This document shows positions 26,593-34,885 of a stretch of DNA of 64,000 nt, one piece after another. The notes under the pieces were generated by a model. It saw nothing but the letters and a program-made list of their open reading frames with translations. It was not told the DNA's origin and ran no database searches. Numbering within the stretch: the stretch's first letter is position 1; each line of letters begins with the position of its first letter. Source of the DNA: Planctomycetaceae bacterium (lineage in GTDB: Bacteria > Planctomycetota > UBA1135 > GCA-002686595). Location of the stretch: the NCBI GenBank assembly GCA_011525785.1, contig WYBT01000009.1, forward strand, positions 1-64,000. Direction: 5' to 3'. A program made the position numbers and the translations under genes.

Positions 26593-27182
26593 GACAACTC
26601 CTGCTGGAGCAGCGGCGCCAGGCGCTCGCGCAGGCTCTCTCGCGCGCGGTGCACCAGAGACTTGATCGCCTTCTCGCTCGAGCGCAGCACCTTGGCGATC
26701 TCGATGTACGGCAGCTCGTTGTACTTGGCCAGGATCAGCGCCATGCGCTGGTTCTCCGGCAAGGCCGCGATGGCCGCGCGCACGGCCCGCACGACGTCAC
26801 CGCGCTCGAGCGCGTCGGAGGGCGGCTCGCTCGAGCGATCGACGACCTCGCGGGGCGAACCGTCGTCCTCGAAGGGCTGGTCGAGCGAGGCCGCGCTCGG
26901 GCCGGCGCGCTGCGTGCGGTTGACGGCGATGTTGAAGGCGATGCGGTACAGCCAGGTCGAGACGCGCGCCGTCGGTTGATAGCGCTCGCGCGCGCGGATC
27001 ACGCGCAGGAAGACCTCTTGGACGAGGTCCTCGCGCTCGGGAACCGGCCCCAGAAAGCGCGTGAACAGCGCGTAGACGTGCCCCGAGTAGGCCTCGACGA
27101 GGCGGTCGAAGGCGGCTTCGTCGCCCTGTTGGTAAGCCAGCATCCACTGCACGCCGGCGTCGTCGTCGAAGCGTTGTTCCAA
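26589..27182 (-). CDS. ECF-family RNA polymerase sigma factor
   Basis: Region 2 (QWMLAYQQGDEAAFDRLVEA to REDLVQEVFLRVIRARERY and WLYRIAFNIAVNRTQR) and region 4 (ALPENQRMALILAKYNELPY, then IEIAKVLRSSEKAIKSLVHR) are both intact. The reading frame is open to 27341, but that would overlap the divergent GT90 start. The TTG at 27182 gives a 197-residue protein of usual ECF size starting just before the conserved part; a GTG at 27263 is an alternative, so the start is uncertain. It is coupled to the anti-sigma gene by ATGA. The cassette sigma/anti-sigma/secreted protein suggests an envelope stress response. Confidence 0.88.
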   Translation of the reverse strand: MEQRFDDDAGVQWMLAYQQGDEAAFDRLVEAYSGHVYALFTRFLGPVPEREDLVQEVFLRVIRARERYQPTARVSTWLYRIAFNIAVNRTQRAGPSAASLDQPFEDDGSPREVVDRSSEPPSDALERGDVVRAVRAAIAALPENQRMALILAKYNELPYIEIAKVLRSSEKAIKSLVHRARESLRERLAPLLQQELS

Positions 27183-27312
27183 TGCGGTGCGGAGGCGGAT
27201 GAGCCGTCCACGGCCCCTTGAACCCGCCGCGCGCGAGTTGGTTTCGGCGCGTTCGGCGCGCACGCGCGAGGCGGAAGTTCCTTCCGGCGACGTGAGGGTA
27301 CACTCGCTCTCG

Positions 27313-28302
27313 ATGGCGAGCCTGGCTCGACTGCGCCACAAGAACCCCCGGCTCCTGTACTTCCTGGGGCACGCTGCTCGCTTGGCCGTGCCCCGGCCGA
27401 TCTGGCAGGCCCGACGGCAGGCTGCGTTTCGGCGTCTGGCGGGCCTGAACCCCGACCAGCGGGCCGCGATCGAAGCGCGCGTCGAGCACTACATCCGCGT
27501 CCGAACGCCGTTCGAGGTCGCGCCGCAGTTCCAACCCCTGCGACCCTGGCGCATGCGCGAGCAGCGCAACTATCACCTCGACCTGCTCGAGCACCTGCGC
27601 TGCTTCCCGGGCGAGTTGCGCGTGGCCTATCGCTTCGGCGACGAAACCGCCGTCCCGGACGCTCCGACGATCGTCAAGGCGCGCCCGATCGAGGGCGACA
27701 ACCAGAACAGCGTGCTGCTCAAGCTCAACCGCGCGCGGCACTTCAACTTCGTGCACGACCCGCTGCCGTTCGTCGACAAGCGCCCGACGCTGGTGTGGCG
27801 CGGCCGAGCCAACAAACCGCATCGCCTGCGCTTCCTCGAGCGCTTCCACGACCACCCGCTGTGCGACGTGGGACAGGCGCACCACAGCCGCGCCACGCCG
27901 CAGTTCGCCAAGCCCTTCCTGGGCATCCACGAGCAGCTCCAGCACAAGTTCGTGCTCTCGATCGAGGGCAACGACGTCGCCACCAACTTGAAGTGGATCC
28001 TGTCCTCGAACTCGCTGTGCTTCATGACGCGGCCGAAGTTCGAGACCTGGTTCCTCGAATCGCGCCTCGAGCCGGGAGTGCACTACGTCGAGCTTGCCGA
28101 CGACTACTCCGACCTCGAAGAGAAGGTGACGCACTACGAGCGACACACCAGCGACGCGCTGCGCATCCTCAACCGCGCGCACGCCTTCGTGACGCAGTTC
28201 CTAGACCCCGCGCGCGAGGAGTTGATCGCGTTGCTGGTGCTGCAGCGCTACTTCGAATTGTCCGGCCAGCTCGAGCGCGGAGGCGCAAATGAGCGGAACT
28301 GA
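27313..28302 (+). CDS. GT90-family glycosyltransferase (LpsA/CAP10-like)
   Basis: A 329-residue cytoplasmic or peripheral enzyme. The strong signature is SIEGNDVATNLKWILSSNSL followed by CFMTRPKFETWFLESRLEPG and YVELADDYSDLEEKV (about residues 215-270), the core of GT90/LPS-modifying transferases that add xylose or glucose. HYIRVRTPF and RRWRGRANKPHR-like stretches also fit. It begins divergently from the sigma factor gene. The small gene at 28289 starts within its last codons, so the two are coupled. Acceptor and sugar are unknown; LPS core modification is the best guess. Confidence 0.82.
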   Translation: MASLARLRHKNPRLLYFLGHAARLAVPRPIWQARRQAAFRRLAGLNPDQRAAIEARVEHYIRVRTPFEVAPQFQPLRPWRMREQRNYHLDLLEHLRCFPGELRVAYRFGDETAVPDAPTIVKARPIEGDNQNSVLLKLNRARHFNFVHDPLPFVDKRPTLVWRGRANKPHRLRFLERFHDHPLCDVGQAHHSRATPQFAKPFLGIHEQLQHKFVLSIEGNDVATNLKWILSSNSLCFMTRPKFETWFLESRLEPGVHYVELADDYSDLEEKVTHYERHTSDALRILNRAHAFVTQFLDPAREELIALLVLQRYFELSGQLERGGANERN

Positions 28303-28696
28303 GATCGTCCTCCTCGTCACAGCGATCCTCTTGGTCGATGGGCTGATCGTGCTCGGCCTGCGGATGCTCGCCATGAGCACGTTCGAAGAGCTGGCGCGCG
28401 CCTATCCGCCGCGTCCGCGACGCGGTTCGACAGCGGCGCGGCGCTACCAGAGCATCGCCGTCGGCTGGCTCAACTTCGGCAACAGCTTCGAGATCGCGCG
28501 CGACGACGAGCATGTGCACTTCGCGCCCATGCTGGTCGCACGCTGGTTCGGCGCAAAGCCCTTCAGCGTCCCGCTCGCGGCCCTCGGCGAAGCCGGCGCC
28601 GTGCATCGCCACGGACGCGTGGTGAAACTCGGCAAGCTCCGACTCGGCGCGCCGAAGTGGGCGCTGACCCCGCGCGAAGCATCAGCGGCGCGCTGA
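28289..28696 (+). CDS. Small membrane-anchored protein of unknown function
   Basis: A 135-residue protein with one N-terminal hydrophobic helix (EIVLLVTAILLVDGLIVLGL, residues 5-24) and a soluble remainder with FGNSFEIARDDEHVHFAPML and GRVVKLGKLRLG, a PH-like or DUF-type beta pattern. It begins 14 nt before the GT90 stop, indicating translational coupling and a shared envelope context. Its last 15 bases overlap the end of rtcR on the other strand. No family was recognised. Confidence 0.6.
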   Translation: MSGTEIVLLVTAILLVDGLIVLGLRMLAMSTFEELARAYPPRPRRGSTAARRYQSIAVGWLNFGNSFEIARDDEHVHFAPMLVARWFGAKPFSVPLAALGEAGAVHRHGRVVKLGKLRLGAPKWALTPREASAAR

Positions 28697-30301
28697 ACGC
28701 GCGCGCAGCGACTCGAACTCGAGCCCGAAGCGCGCCAGGTACTTGCGCAGCCGGTCGGCGTCGTTGCTCGAGGCCTTGCGCGCGCGCGAGGCGGCGAAGA
28801 GTTCGCGGCCGGCCTCGGAGAGCGAGCGCGCGGCGCGACAAACGCTGACCACGTCGGCGAGCTGCACGCGATCGAAGCGATCGAGCGCCGCGACCCCGGC
28901 GGGGCCGAGCAGGCTCTCGAGTTCGTCTTCAGCGGCTGTCGGCGCGCTTTGGCCCCAGGCTTCGCGCAGGCGCTCGATCTCCTCGTCCACGAGCGCCCGA
29001 TCGATGCGTCCGCCGCTCGCCAGCGTCGCCATGCGCGTCAGCGCGGCGTTGAAGTCGCGGAAGTTGCCGGGCCAGCGCGCCTGCGGCGAGGTGGCGAAGG
29101 CGAGGAAGCGTTCGCGCGCCTCGCGGTTGAAGCTCACGCGTTGGCCGCGGCGGCGCTCCCACTGCTCGAGCTCGTACTCGAGGTTGGGCTCGATGTCCTC
29201 GGGCCGCTGCGCGAGGCCGGGCAAGCGGAAGGTCCACAGGTCGATGCGCGCGAGCAGGTCCTCGCGGAAGCGACCTTCGCGCACCGCGGCGCGCAGATCG
29301 CGGTTGGTGCCGGCGATGAGCTGGAAGCGACTGGTGACTTCGCTGTCCGCGCCGACGGGAAGGAAGCGGCCCTCTTCGAGCGCGCGCAAGAGCATGGCCT
29401 GTTCGTCCAGGCCGAGCTCGCCGATCTCGTCGAGGAACAGCAGGCCGCCGTCGGCGCTCCGCAGGAGGCCCGGTCGATCGCTGGCCGCGCCCGTGAAGGC
29501 CCCCTTCTTGTGTCCGAACAGCGCCGACATCGCTGTCTCGCCGCGCAGCGTGGCGCAGTTGACCTCGACGAACGGGCCGCCGAGCGCGCGGCGCTCGCGC
29601 CGCAGCTCGAACACGCGGCGCGCGAGCTGGCTCTTGCCCGCGCCGGTCGGCCCCGTCAGCAGCAGCGGCGCCTCGGAATCCAGCGCCACGCGCTCGATGC
29701 GTTCGATCAGCGCGTTGAAGGCCGCGTTGCGGGTCGCGATGCCGCTCTTGAGCGAGTGGACGTGCTCGTCGCGCTCGCGCCGGAAGCGCGCCGCGAGCTT
29801 GTCGTAGCGCGACAGGTCGAGGTCGATGATCGAGTACGTGCCCACCTCGCTCGAGTTCCCTCGCGCGGGCGGACCGACCTGCACCAGTCGGCCGGGGATG
29901 TAGCGCGCTTCGACGAGCAGGAACAGGCAGATCTGCGCCACGTGCGTGCCCGTGGTCATGTGCACGAGGTAGTCCTCGCGCTCGGGCGCGAACGGGTACG
30001 CGCGCGCGAAGTCGAGCAGCGCTCCGAAGACCTCTTCGAAGTCCCACGGATCGACCAGGTCCATCGTGCGCAGCTCGACCTCGGTCTCGGGCGAGACGGT
30101 CGCGATGTCCGCGCCGACCTGGCGCGCGAGCGAGAGGTGCTTGCTGTCGGCGATCAGCTCGAAGCGCCGCACCACGAGGTCGTCGTGGCGGCACAGGTCG
30201 ACGCTCGGTCGCCAACGGTCCCAGCGCGAGGCGTCGCGCCGACTGTCGTCGACTTTGAGGCCCAGGAAGCCGATCACGACGGTGGGGCGCTGCTTAGCCA
30301 T
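28682..30301 (-). CDS. rtcR: RtcR, sigma-54-dependent activator of the RNA repair operon
   Basis: A 539-residue enhancer-binding protein. The N-terminal 180 residues match the RtcR sensor (VVIGFLGLKVDDSRRDASRW, then TEVELRTMDLVDPWDFEEV and YLVHMTTGTHVAQICLFLLV), a CARF-type domain thought to bind linear RNA ends or a nucleotide ligand. The AAA+ domain has Walker A GPTGAGKS at 217-224, the sigma-54 contact loop GAFTGA at 267-272, and Walker B LLFLDEI at 287-293. The C-terminal region carries the DNA-binding helix. All motifs are intact. It is divergent from rtcB-rtcA, the usual arrangement. Its 3' end overlaps the small gene at 28289-28696 by 15 bases. Confidence 0.95.
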   Translation of the reverse strand: MAKQRPTVVIGFLGLKVDDSRRDASRWDRWRPSVDLCRHDDLVVRRFELIADSKHLSLARQVGADIATVSPETEVELRTMDLVDPWDFEEVFGALLDFARAYPFAPEREDYLVHMTTGTHVAQICLFLLVEARYIPGRLVQVGPPARGNSSEVGTYSIIDLDLSRYDKLAARFRRERDEHVHSLKSGIATRNAAFNALIERIERVALDSEAPLLLTGPTGAGKSQLARRVFELRRERRALGGPFVEVNCATLRGETAMSALFGHKKGAFTGAASDRPGLLRSADGGLLFLDEIGELGLDEQAMLLRALEEGRFLPVGADSEVTSRFQLIAGTNRDLRAAVREGRFREDLLARIDLWTFRLPGLAQRPEDIEPNLEYELEQWERRRGQRVSFNREARERFLAFATSPQARWPGNFRDFNAALTRMATLASGGRIDRALVDEEIERLREAWGQSAPTAAEDELESLLGPAGVAALDRFDRVQLADVVSVCRAARSLSEAGRELFAASRARKASSNDADRLRKYLARFGLEFESLRARSARR

Positions 30302-30306
30302 TGGGA

Positions 30307-30333
30307 GATAGTCCTATCGCATCGGATAATCCG
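30307..30333. promoter_or_regulatory. Two adjacent palindromes upstream of rtcR, possible RtcR binding sites
   Basis: GATAGTCCTATC (30307-30318) is a perfect 12-nt palindrome, and CGGATAATCCG (30323-30333) an 11-nt palindrome with one central base. They form an unusually A+T-rich patch in a G+C-rich region, 6 nt from the rtcR start. They are about 106-130 bp upstream of the candidate -24/-12 promoter at 30439, the common distance of upstream activating sites for sigma-54 activators. Binding by RtcR is inferred. Confidence 0.4.
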
Positions 30334-30438
30334 GTCGCCGGGGCGCGGACGGGCCGGGACGACGGCCGATCCCGACCGCCGCGCGCAACCCCAAGCAGGC
30401 CCGCAGTTTGCGCCGACACCCTCGATTCGAGCCGGCGC

Positions 30439-30454
30439 TGGCGCCGCGCGTGCT
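30439..30454 (+). promoter_or_regulatory. Candidate sigma-54 (-24/-12) promoter for rtcBA
   Basis: TGGCGCCGCGCGTGCT has the obligatory GG and GC dinucleotides separated by 10 nt and fits TGGCAC-N5-TTGCT with two mismatches in the conserved positions. It lies about 210 nt upstream of rtcB, which is long, and chance matches are not rare at this GC content. No other match as good was seen in 30302-30665. The remainder of this 364-nt gap holds no recognisable gene and no tRNA- or Y-RNA-like structure that I could identify. Confidence 0.3.
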
Positions 30455-30665
30455 CTGCAGCCCTCGTCCGCGCACGATCCGATCCACGCCGCTCCCGATT
30501 CCCGGAGTCGGCGGCACGGGGCGCGCGCGGGCGGCGGCGGCGCGAGAGCAGCTCGGCAATGAACGACTCTCGGCTCACGGGACCCGTTTGGGATCGGACC
30601 CGTGCAGCGGCCCGGCCGCGCGCAGCCCGTACCTTCACCCGCCGCTCTGGCGAGGAGCACCAACG

Positions 30666-31910
30666 ATGCAAGCCCACGACGAATCGCAGTCCAACTACGT
30701 CCTGCTCCAGCACGAAGGCGCCGCGCCTATCAAGGCCTGGGTGCGCGGCGTGCCCTTCGACGATGGCTCGCGCCAGCAGCTCGCGAACGTCGCGCGCCTG
30801 CCCTTCATCCACAAGTGGGTCGCGGCCATGCCCGACGTGCACTTCGGCATCGGCGCCACGGTCGGCAGCGTGATCCCCACGCACAAGGCGATCATCCCCG
30901 CCGCGGTCGGCGTCGACATCGGCTGCGGCATGATGGCGACGCAGACCACGCTCACGGCGAACGATCTGCCCGACGATCTCAAGCAGATGCGCTTCGAGAT
31001 CGAGCGCGCGGTGCCGCACGGCATGTCGAAGAACCGCGGCGGACGCGACAAGGGCTCTTGGCACGACGCGCCCGCGCGTGTCGAGCGCGCCTGGGCCGAA
31101 CTCGAAGGCGGCCACGCCGACATCGTGAGCAAGCACCGCGCGATCAAGAACGCGAACACGTTCAATCAGCTCGGCACGCTGGGCGGCGGCAACCACTTCA
31201 TCGAGGTCTGCCTCGACGAAGCGGAGCGCGTGTGGTTCCTGCTGCACTCCGGTTCGCGCGGCATCGGCAACAAGATCGGCTCGTACTTCATCGAACTCGC
31301 CAAGAAGGACATGGAGCGCCAGCTCGGCAGCCTGCCGCACCGCGACTTGGCCTACTTCGAAGAGGGCGCGGAGAACTTCGACGACTACGTCGAGGCCGTG
31401 TCGTGGGCGCAGCGCTTCGCCGCCGTGAATCGCCAGCTCATGATGCGCGCGGTGATCGACGCGGTGAGCAGTCTGCCCGGCCTGCCGCGCTTCCAGCACG
31501 GCCTCGTCGCGGTCAACTGCCACCACAACTACGTGCAGCGCGAACGCCACTACGGCGAAGACGTGTTCGTGACGCGCAAGGGCGCGGTGCGCGCGGGCGC
31601 CGGCGAGCTGGGCATCATCCCCGGTTCCATGGGCGCGCGCTCGTTCATCGTGCGCGGCAAGGGCAACCCCGAGAGCTTCGAGTCGTGCAGCCACGGCGCG
31701 GGTCGCGCGCATTCGCGCACGGCGGCGCGCTCGATGTTCTCGGTCGAGGACCACCGCCGCGCGACGTCGCACGTCGAGTGCCGCAAGGACTCCGACGTGA
31801 TCGACGAGACGCCGGCGGCCTACAAGCCGATCGACGCGGTGATGGAGGCGCAGAAGGACCTGGTCGAGGTCGTGCACACGCTGCGCCAGGTCGTGTGCGT
31901 CAAGGGCTGA
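30666..31910 (+). CDS. rtcB: RNA-splicing ligase RtcB
   Basis: A 414-residue GTP- and Mn-dependent ligase that joins 2',3'-cyclic phosphate to 5'-OH RNA ends. VGVDIGCGMM (81-90) carries a metal-binding Cys, LGGGNHFIE (172-180) and NCHHNYV (284-290) provide His ligands, and ESCSHGAGR (339-347) contains the guanylylated His343. All are present, so it should be active. The ATG at 30666 follows GAGGAG at 30652-30657. rtcA follows 85 nt downstream on the same strand. Regulation by RtcR is expected from the divergent layout. Confidence 0.97.
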   Translation: MQAHDESQSNYVLLQHEGAAPIKAWVRGVPFDDGSRQQLANVARLPFIHKWVAAMPDVHFGIGATVGSVIPTHKAIIPAAVGVDIGCGMMATQTTLTANDLPDDLKQMRFEIERAVPHGMSKNRGGRDKGSWHDAPARVERAWAELEGGHADIVSKHRAIKNANTFNQLGTLGGGNHFIEVCLDEAERVWFLLHSGSRGIGNKIGSYFIELAKKDMERQLGSLPHRDLAYFEEGAENFDDYVEAVSWAQRFAAVNRQLMMRAVIDAVSSLPGLPRFQHGLVAVNCHHNYVQRERHYGEDVFVTRKGAVRAGAGELGIIPGSMGARSFIVRGKGNPESFESCSHGAGRAHSRTAARSMFSVEDHRRATSHVECRKDSDVIDETPAAYKPIDAVMEAQKDLVEVVHTLRQVVCVKG

Positions 31911-31995
31911 TCTCAAGGCCCACATTTCTCCGCGGCGCTCGCTCGAGTCGGGCGAGCGCCGCCAGCCTGCTCATAACGCGCACTCCAGCACTTCC

Positions 31996-33000
31996 ATGCA
32001 CATCCTCGACGGTTCACGCGGCGAAGGCGGCGGCCAGATCCTGCGCAGCGCGCTGTCGCTCGCGCTGGTCACGGGCCAGCCCTTTCGCATCCACTCGATT
32101 CGCGCAGGACGCGAGAAGCCCGGACTGAAGCGCCAACACCTCGCTGCGGTGCTCGCGGCGCAACGCGTGGGATCTGCGCGCGTCAGCGGGGCCGAGCTGG
32201 GTTCGAGCGAGCTCGTGTTCGAGCCCGGCGCGATCCAAGCGGGACACCATCGCTTCGCCGTGGGCTCCGCAGGAAGCGCGAGTCTCGTGCTCCAGACCGT
32301 GTTGCCGGCGCTGTGGAGCGCGGGCGCGCCATCGACCGTCGAGATCGAAGGCGGCACGCACAACCCGCTCGCGCCGCCCGCGGACTTCGTGCGCGACGTG
32401 TTCCTGCCGGTGCTCGCGCGCATGGGCCCGCGCGTGGAGCTCGAGATCGTGCGCTACGGCTTCTTTCCCGCCGGCGGAGGCCTGTTGCGCGCCACGATCA
32501 CGCCCGCGCCGCTCCAGCCGATCGAACTGACCGAACGCGGCGACCGCACGCTCCACCGCGCACGCTGCCTGGTGGCGAACCTGCCGCCGGTCGTGGCTGC
32601 GCGCGAGCTCGCCATCGTGCGGCGCGAATTCGGCTGGGGCCCCGGGCAACTGGAAGAAGCGCGCGTCCCGGGCCCGGGCCCGGGCAACGTGCTCTCGATC
32701 GAGCTGGGGTTCGAGCACGTGCGCGAGCTGGTCAGCGCCTTCGGCGAACGCAACCGCGCCAGCGAGTTCGTCGCCCAGGAGGCCTGTGCGGCGGCGCAGA
32801 CCTACTTGCAGCACGACGCGCCGGTGGGCGAGCACCTGGCGGATCAACTCGTGCTGCCCTTCGCGCTCGCGGGCGGCGGCCGTTTCCGCGCGCTGCCGCT
32901 CTCGCTGCACGCGACGACGAACATCGAGCTCGTGCGCGAGTGGCTGGGCGCGCGCATCGATGTCCGAAGCGACGAACACGGCGCACTTGTCCGCTTCTGA
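31996..33000 (+). CDS. rtcA: RNA 3'-terminal phosphate cyclase RtcA
   Basis: A 334-residue enzyme that converts RNA 3'-phosphates to 2',3'-cyclic phosphates, the substrates of RtcB. LDGSRGEGGGQILRSALSLA (4-23) is the hallmark N-terminus; GGTHNPLAPPADF and PAGGG follow (about 119-131 and 157-161). The adenylylated His is probably about residue 305 in LSLHATTNIELV. Length and motifs are normal. With rtcB and rtcR it completes the rtc RNA repair set. Confidence 0.96.
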   Translation: MHILDGSRGEGGGQILRSALSLALVTGQPFRIHSIRAGREKPGLKRQHLAAVLAAQRVGSARVSGAELGSSELVFEPGAIQAGHHRFAVGSAGSASLVLQTVLPALWSAGAPSTVEIEGGTHNPLAPPADFVRDVFLPVLARMGPRVELEIVRYGFFPAGGGLLRATITPAPLQPIELTERGDRTLHRARCLVANLPPVVAARELAIVRREFGWGPGQLEEARVPGPGPGNVLSIELGFEHVRELVSAFGERNRASEFVAQEACAAAQTYLQHDAPVGEHLADQLVLPFALAGGGRFRALPLSLHATTNIELVREWLGARIDVRSDEHGALVRF

Positions 33001-33115
33001 AGTCCAGCAGTACGGCGCCAGAGCGGTTCTTCCACGTTGACTGCGAGCACGCCGGGAACGCCGAGCGGCGCGGCGGCTAACGTGGGAGACTTGCTCCGGC
33101 ACCGTACGGCACACC

Positions 33116-33619
33116 ATGGCGAACACGCGACACCCCACGAGCTCGGCGCTGGCGGCCTCGCTTGCGCTCCTCACCGCCTGCACAGCGCCGGCCCGCGTCG
33201 AACCGACGCCGCAGGCCGCCCCAACTCGCGTCGAGCCCGTCGAAGCTCCGCGGCCGCCCGCGCCTGCGCCCGCCTGGGCTCAGCATGCGCGCATCGAAAG
33301 CAACGCGGGCGCGTACGTCGTGCACGTCGATCCGCCGCCGAGCGCGCTGCCCGACAACGAGGCCTTCGAACTGCGCGTGTGGGTCGCGCGCGCGGACGCG
33401 CCGAGCGAGCTCGCCCGCAATGTCGCCCTCGCGGTCGACGCTTCGATGCCCGAGCACGGACATGGCATGAACCGCACGCCGAAGATCACGCGCAGCGAGA
33501 GCGGTGAATTCCTCGTCCAAGGCATGCTGTTCCACATGACCGGCCGCTGGGAGCTGTACTTCGACGTCACGTCGGGGGCGCTCACGGAGCGCGCGCAGGC
33601 CGACGTCGTGCTCGAATGA
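33116..33619 (+). CDS. YtkA-like lipoprotein
   Basis: A 167-residue predicted lipoprotein: hydrophobic segment and lipobox ending LLTAC (Cys22), then a Pro/Ala linker and a beta-sandwich domain with VDASMPEHGHGMNRTPKI and FLVQGMLFHMTGRWELYFDV, the YtkA/FixH-like pattern with a His/Met-rich loop (EHGHGM) suited to copper. It ends in an ATGA overlap with the peroxidase gene, so the products are probably used together. A copper-handling or haem-protein maturation role is inferred. Confidence 0.75.
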   Translation: MANTRHPTSSALAASLALLTACTAPARVEPTPQAAPTRVEPVEAPRPPAPAPAWAQHARIESNAGAYVVHVDPPPSALPDNEAFELRVWVARADAPSELARNVALAVDASMPEHGHGMNRTPKITRSESGEFLVQGMLFHMTGRWELYFDVTSGALTERAQADVVLE

Positions 33620-34863
33620 AGTTCGCCGGAGTCGTGCTGGCCGCAGGCGTCGCACTCACGACGGCCGCGCCGGAGTGGAGCGAGCGCGACCTCAAGCGCA
33701 TCGCGTCGCTCTCGCCGCTGCCGGCCGCGCCGCACAACGCGACCAACGCTCTGGCCGACGACGAGCGCGCCGCGCAGTTCGGGCAGCGGCTCTTCTTCGA
33801 CACGCGCTTCTCGAGCGACGGCAAGGTCTCCTGCGCGACCTGCCACGATCCCGCGCTCGGCTTCGCCGACGGCAAGCAGGTGGCGCACACGCTCGGGAAG
33901 AGCGAACGTCACACGCCGAGCCTGTGGAACGTCGCGCACCAGCGCTGGCTGTTCTGGGACGGACGCGCAGACACGCTTTGGGCGCAGGCGGTGCAGCCGC
34001 TCGAGAACGAGCTCGAGATGGGCGGCGATCGCGTCGCGCTCGTGCACGCGCTGCGCGCCGATGCGACGCTGCGCAGCAGCTACGAGGAGCTCTTCGGAGC
34101 ACTGCCCGACGCCACGGACTGGCCCGCGCGCGCCAAGCCGGGGCGAGAGCGCGCCGACGATCCGCGCCACGTCGCGTGGAACTCGATGAGCGAGGCGTCG
34201 CGCGTCGCCGCGAATCGCGTCGTCACGAACTTCGGCAAGGCGCTCGAGGCCTATCAGCGCAAGCTCGTGCGCGCCAACTCGCCCTTCGATCGCTTCGCGG
34301 CGGCGCTCGCGCGCGGCGACACTCGCGCGGCCGACGAGCAGCTCAGCCCCAGCGCGCAGCGCGGGCTCGCGCTGTTCCTGGGCAAAGGCAATTGCCGTTC
34401 GTGCCACGGCGGACCGAGTTTCAGCGACGGCGAGTTCCACAACATCGGCGTCCCGCCGCTGAACGGCGGCAAACCCACCGACCCCGCGCGCTTCGCCGGC
34501 GCGGCGGCCGTGCTCGCCGACGAGTTCAACGCGCGCTCGGCCTTCAGCGATGCGCGCGAGGGCGAGGCCGCGCTCAAGCTGGAGACGCTCGAGGTCAACC
34601 CGCAGAGCTTCGGCGAGTACCGCACGCCCACGCTGCGCAACGTCGCGCTCTCGCCGCCCTACATGCACCAGGGCCAGTTCGCGACGCTGCGCGACGTGCT
34701 GCGCTTCTACTCGACGCTCGAAGGCGCGACGCAGGTCGGCCACCACCAGGAGCAGACGCTGCAGCCGCTGAAGCTCAGCGAGAGCGAGATCGACGAGCTG
34801 GCCCAGTTCCTCGAAGCGCTCACCGGCGAGCCGCCCGACGCGCGCTGGCTCACGGCGCCGTGA
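33616..34863 (+). CDS. Di-haem cytochrome c peroxidase / MauG-family protein
   Basis: A 415-residue secreted protein with signal peptide (FAGVVLAAGVALTTAA) and two c-type haem sites: CATCH at 73-77 and CRSCH at 260-264. Surrounding stretches FFDTRFSSDGKVSC, SLWNVAHQRWLFWDGRAD and YRTPTLRNVALSPPYMHQG are the usual MauG/CcpA signature. The likely role is periplasmic H2O2 reduction or oxidation of a partner protein. It is coupled (ATGA) to the YtkA-like lipoprotein. Confidence 0.93.
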   Translation: MKFAGVVLAAGVALTTAAPEWSERDLKRIASLSPLPAAPHNATNALADDERAAQFGQRLFFDTRFSSDGKVSCATCHDPALGFADGKQVAHTLGKSERHTPSLWNVAHQRWLFWDGRADTLWAQAVQPLENELEMGGDRVALVHALRADATLRSSYEELFGALPDATDWPARAKPGRERADDPRHVAWNSMSEASRVAANRVVTNFGKALEAYQRKLVRANSPFDRFAAALARGDTRAADEQLSPSAQRGLALFLGKGNCRSCHGGPSFSDGEFHNIGVPPLNGGKPTDPARFAGAAAVLADEFNARSAFSDAREGEAALKLETLEVNPQSFGEYRTPTLRNVALSPPYMHQGQFATLRDVLRFYSTLEGATQVGHHQEQTLQPLKLSESEIDELAQFLEALTGEPPDARWLTAP

Positions 34864-34885
34864 GTGGCGCGCTATCGTGCGGGCG

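Noticed and set aside
26589..27341. The longest possible start for the sigma factor
   Set aside because: It would overlap the divergent GT90 start and add an unconserved Arg-rich lead; the TTG at 27182 matches usual ECF length.
30302..30665. A tRNA- or Y-RNA-like gene in the rtcR-rtcB gap
   Set aside because: Some bacteria carry such RNAs there, but I could not find a cloverleaf or a Y-type stem in this segment.
33010..33090. Inverted repeat TTCCACGTT/AACGTGGGA after rtcA
   Set aside because: The arms are about 40 nt apart with no T run; not convincing as a terminator.
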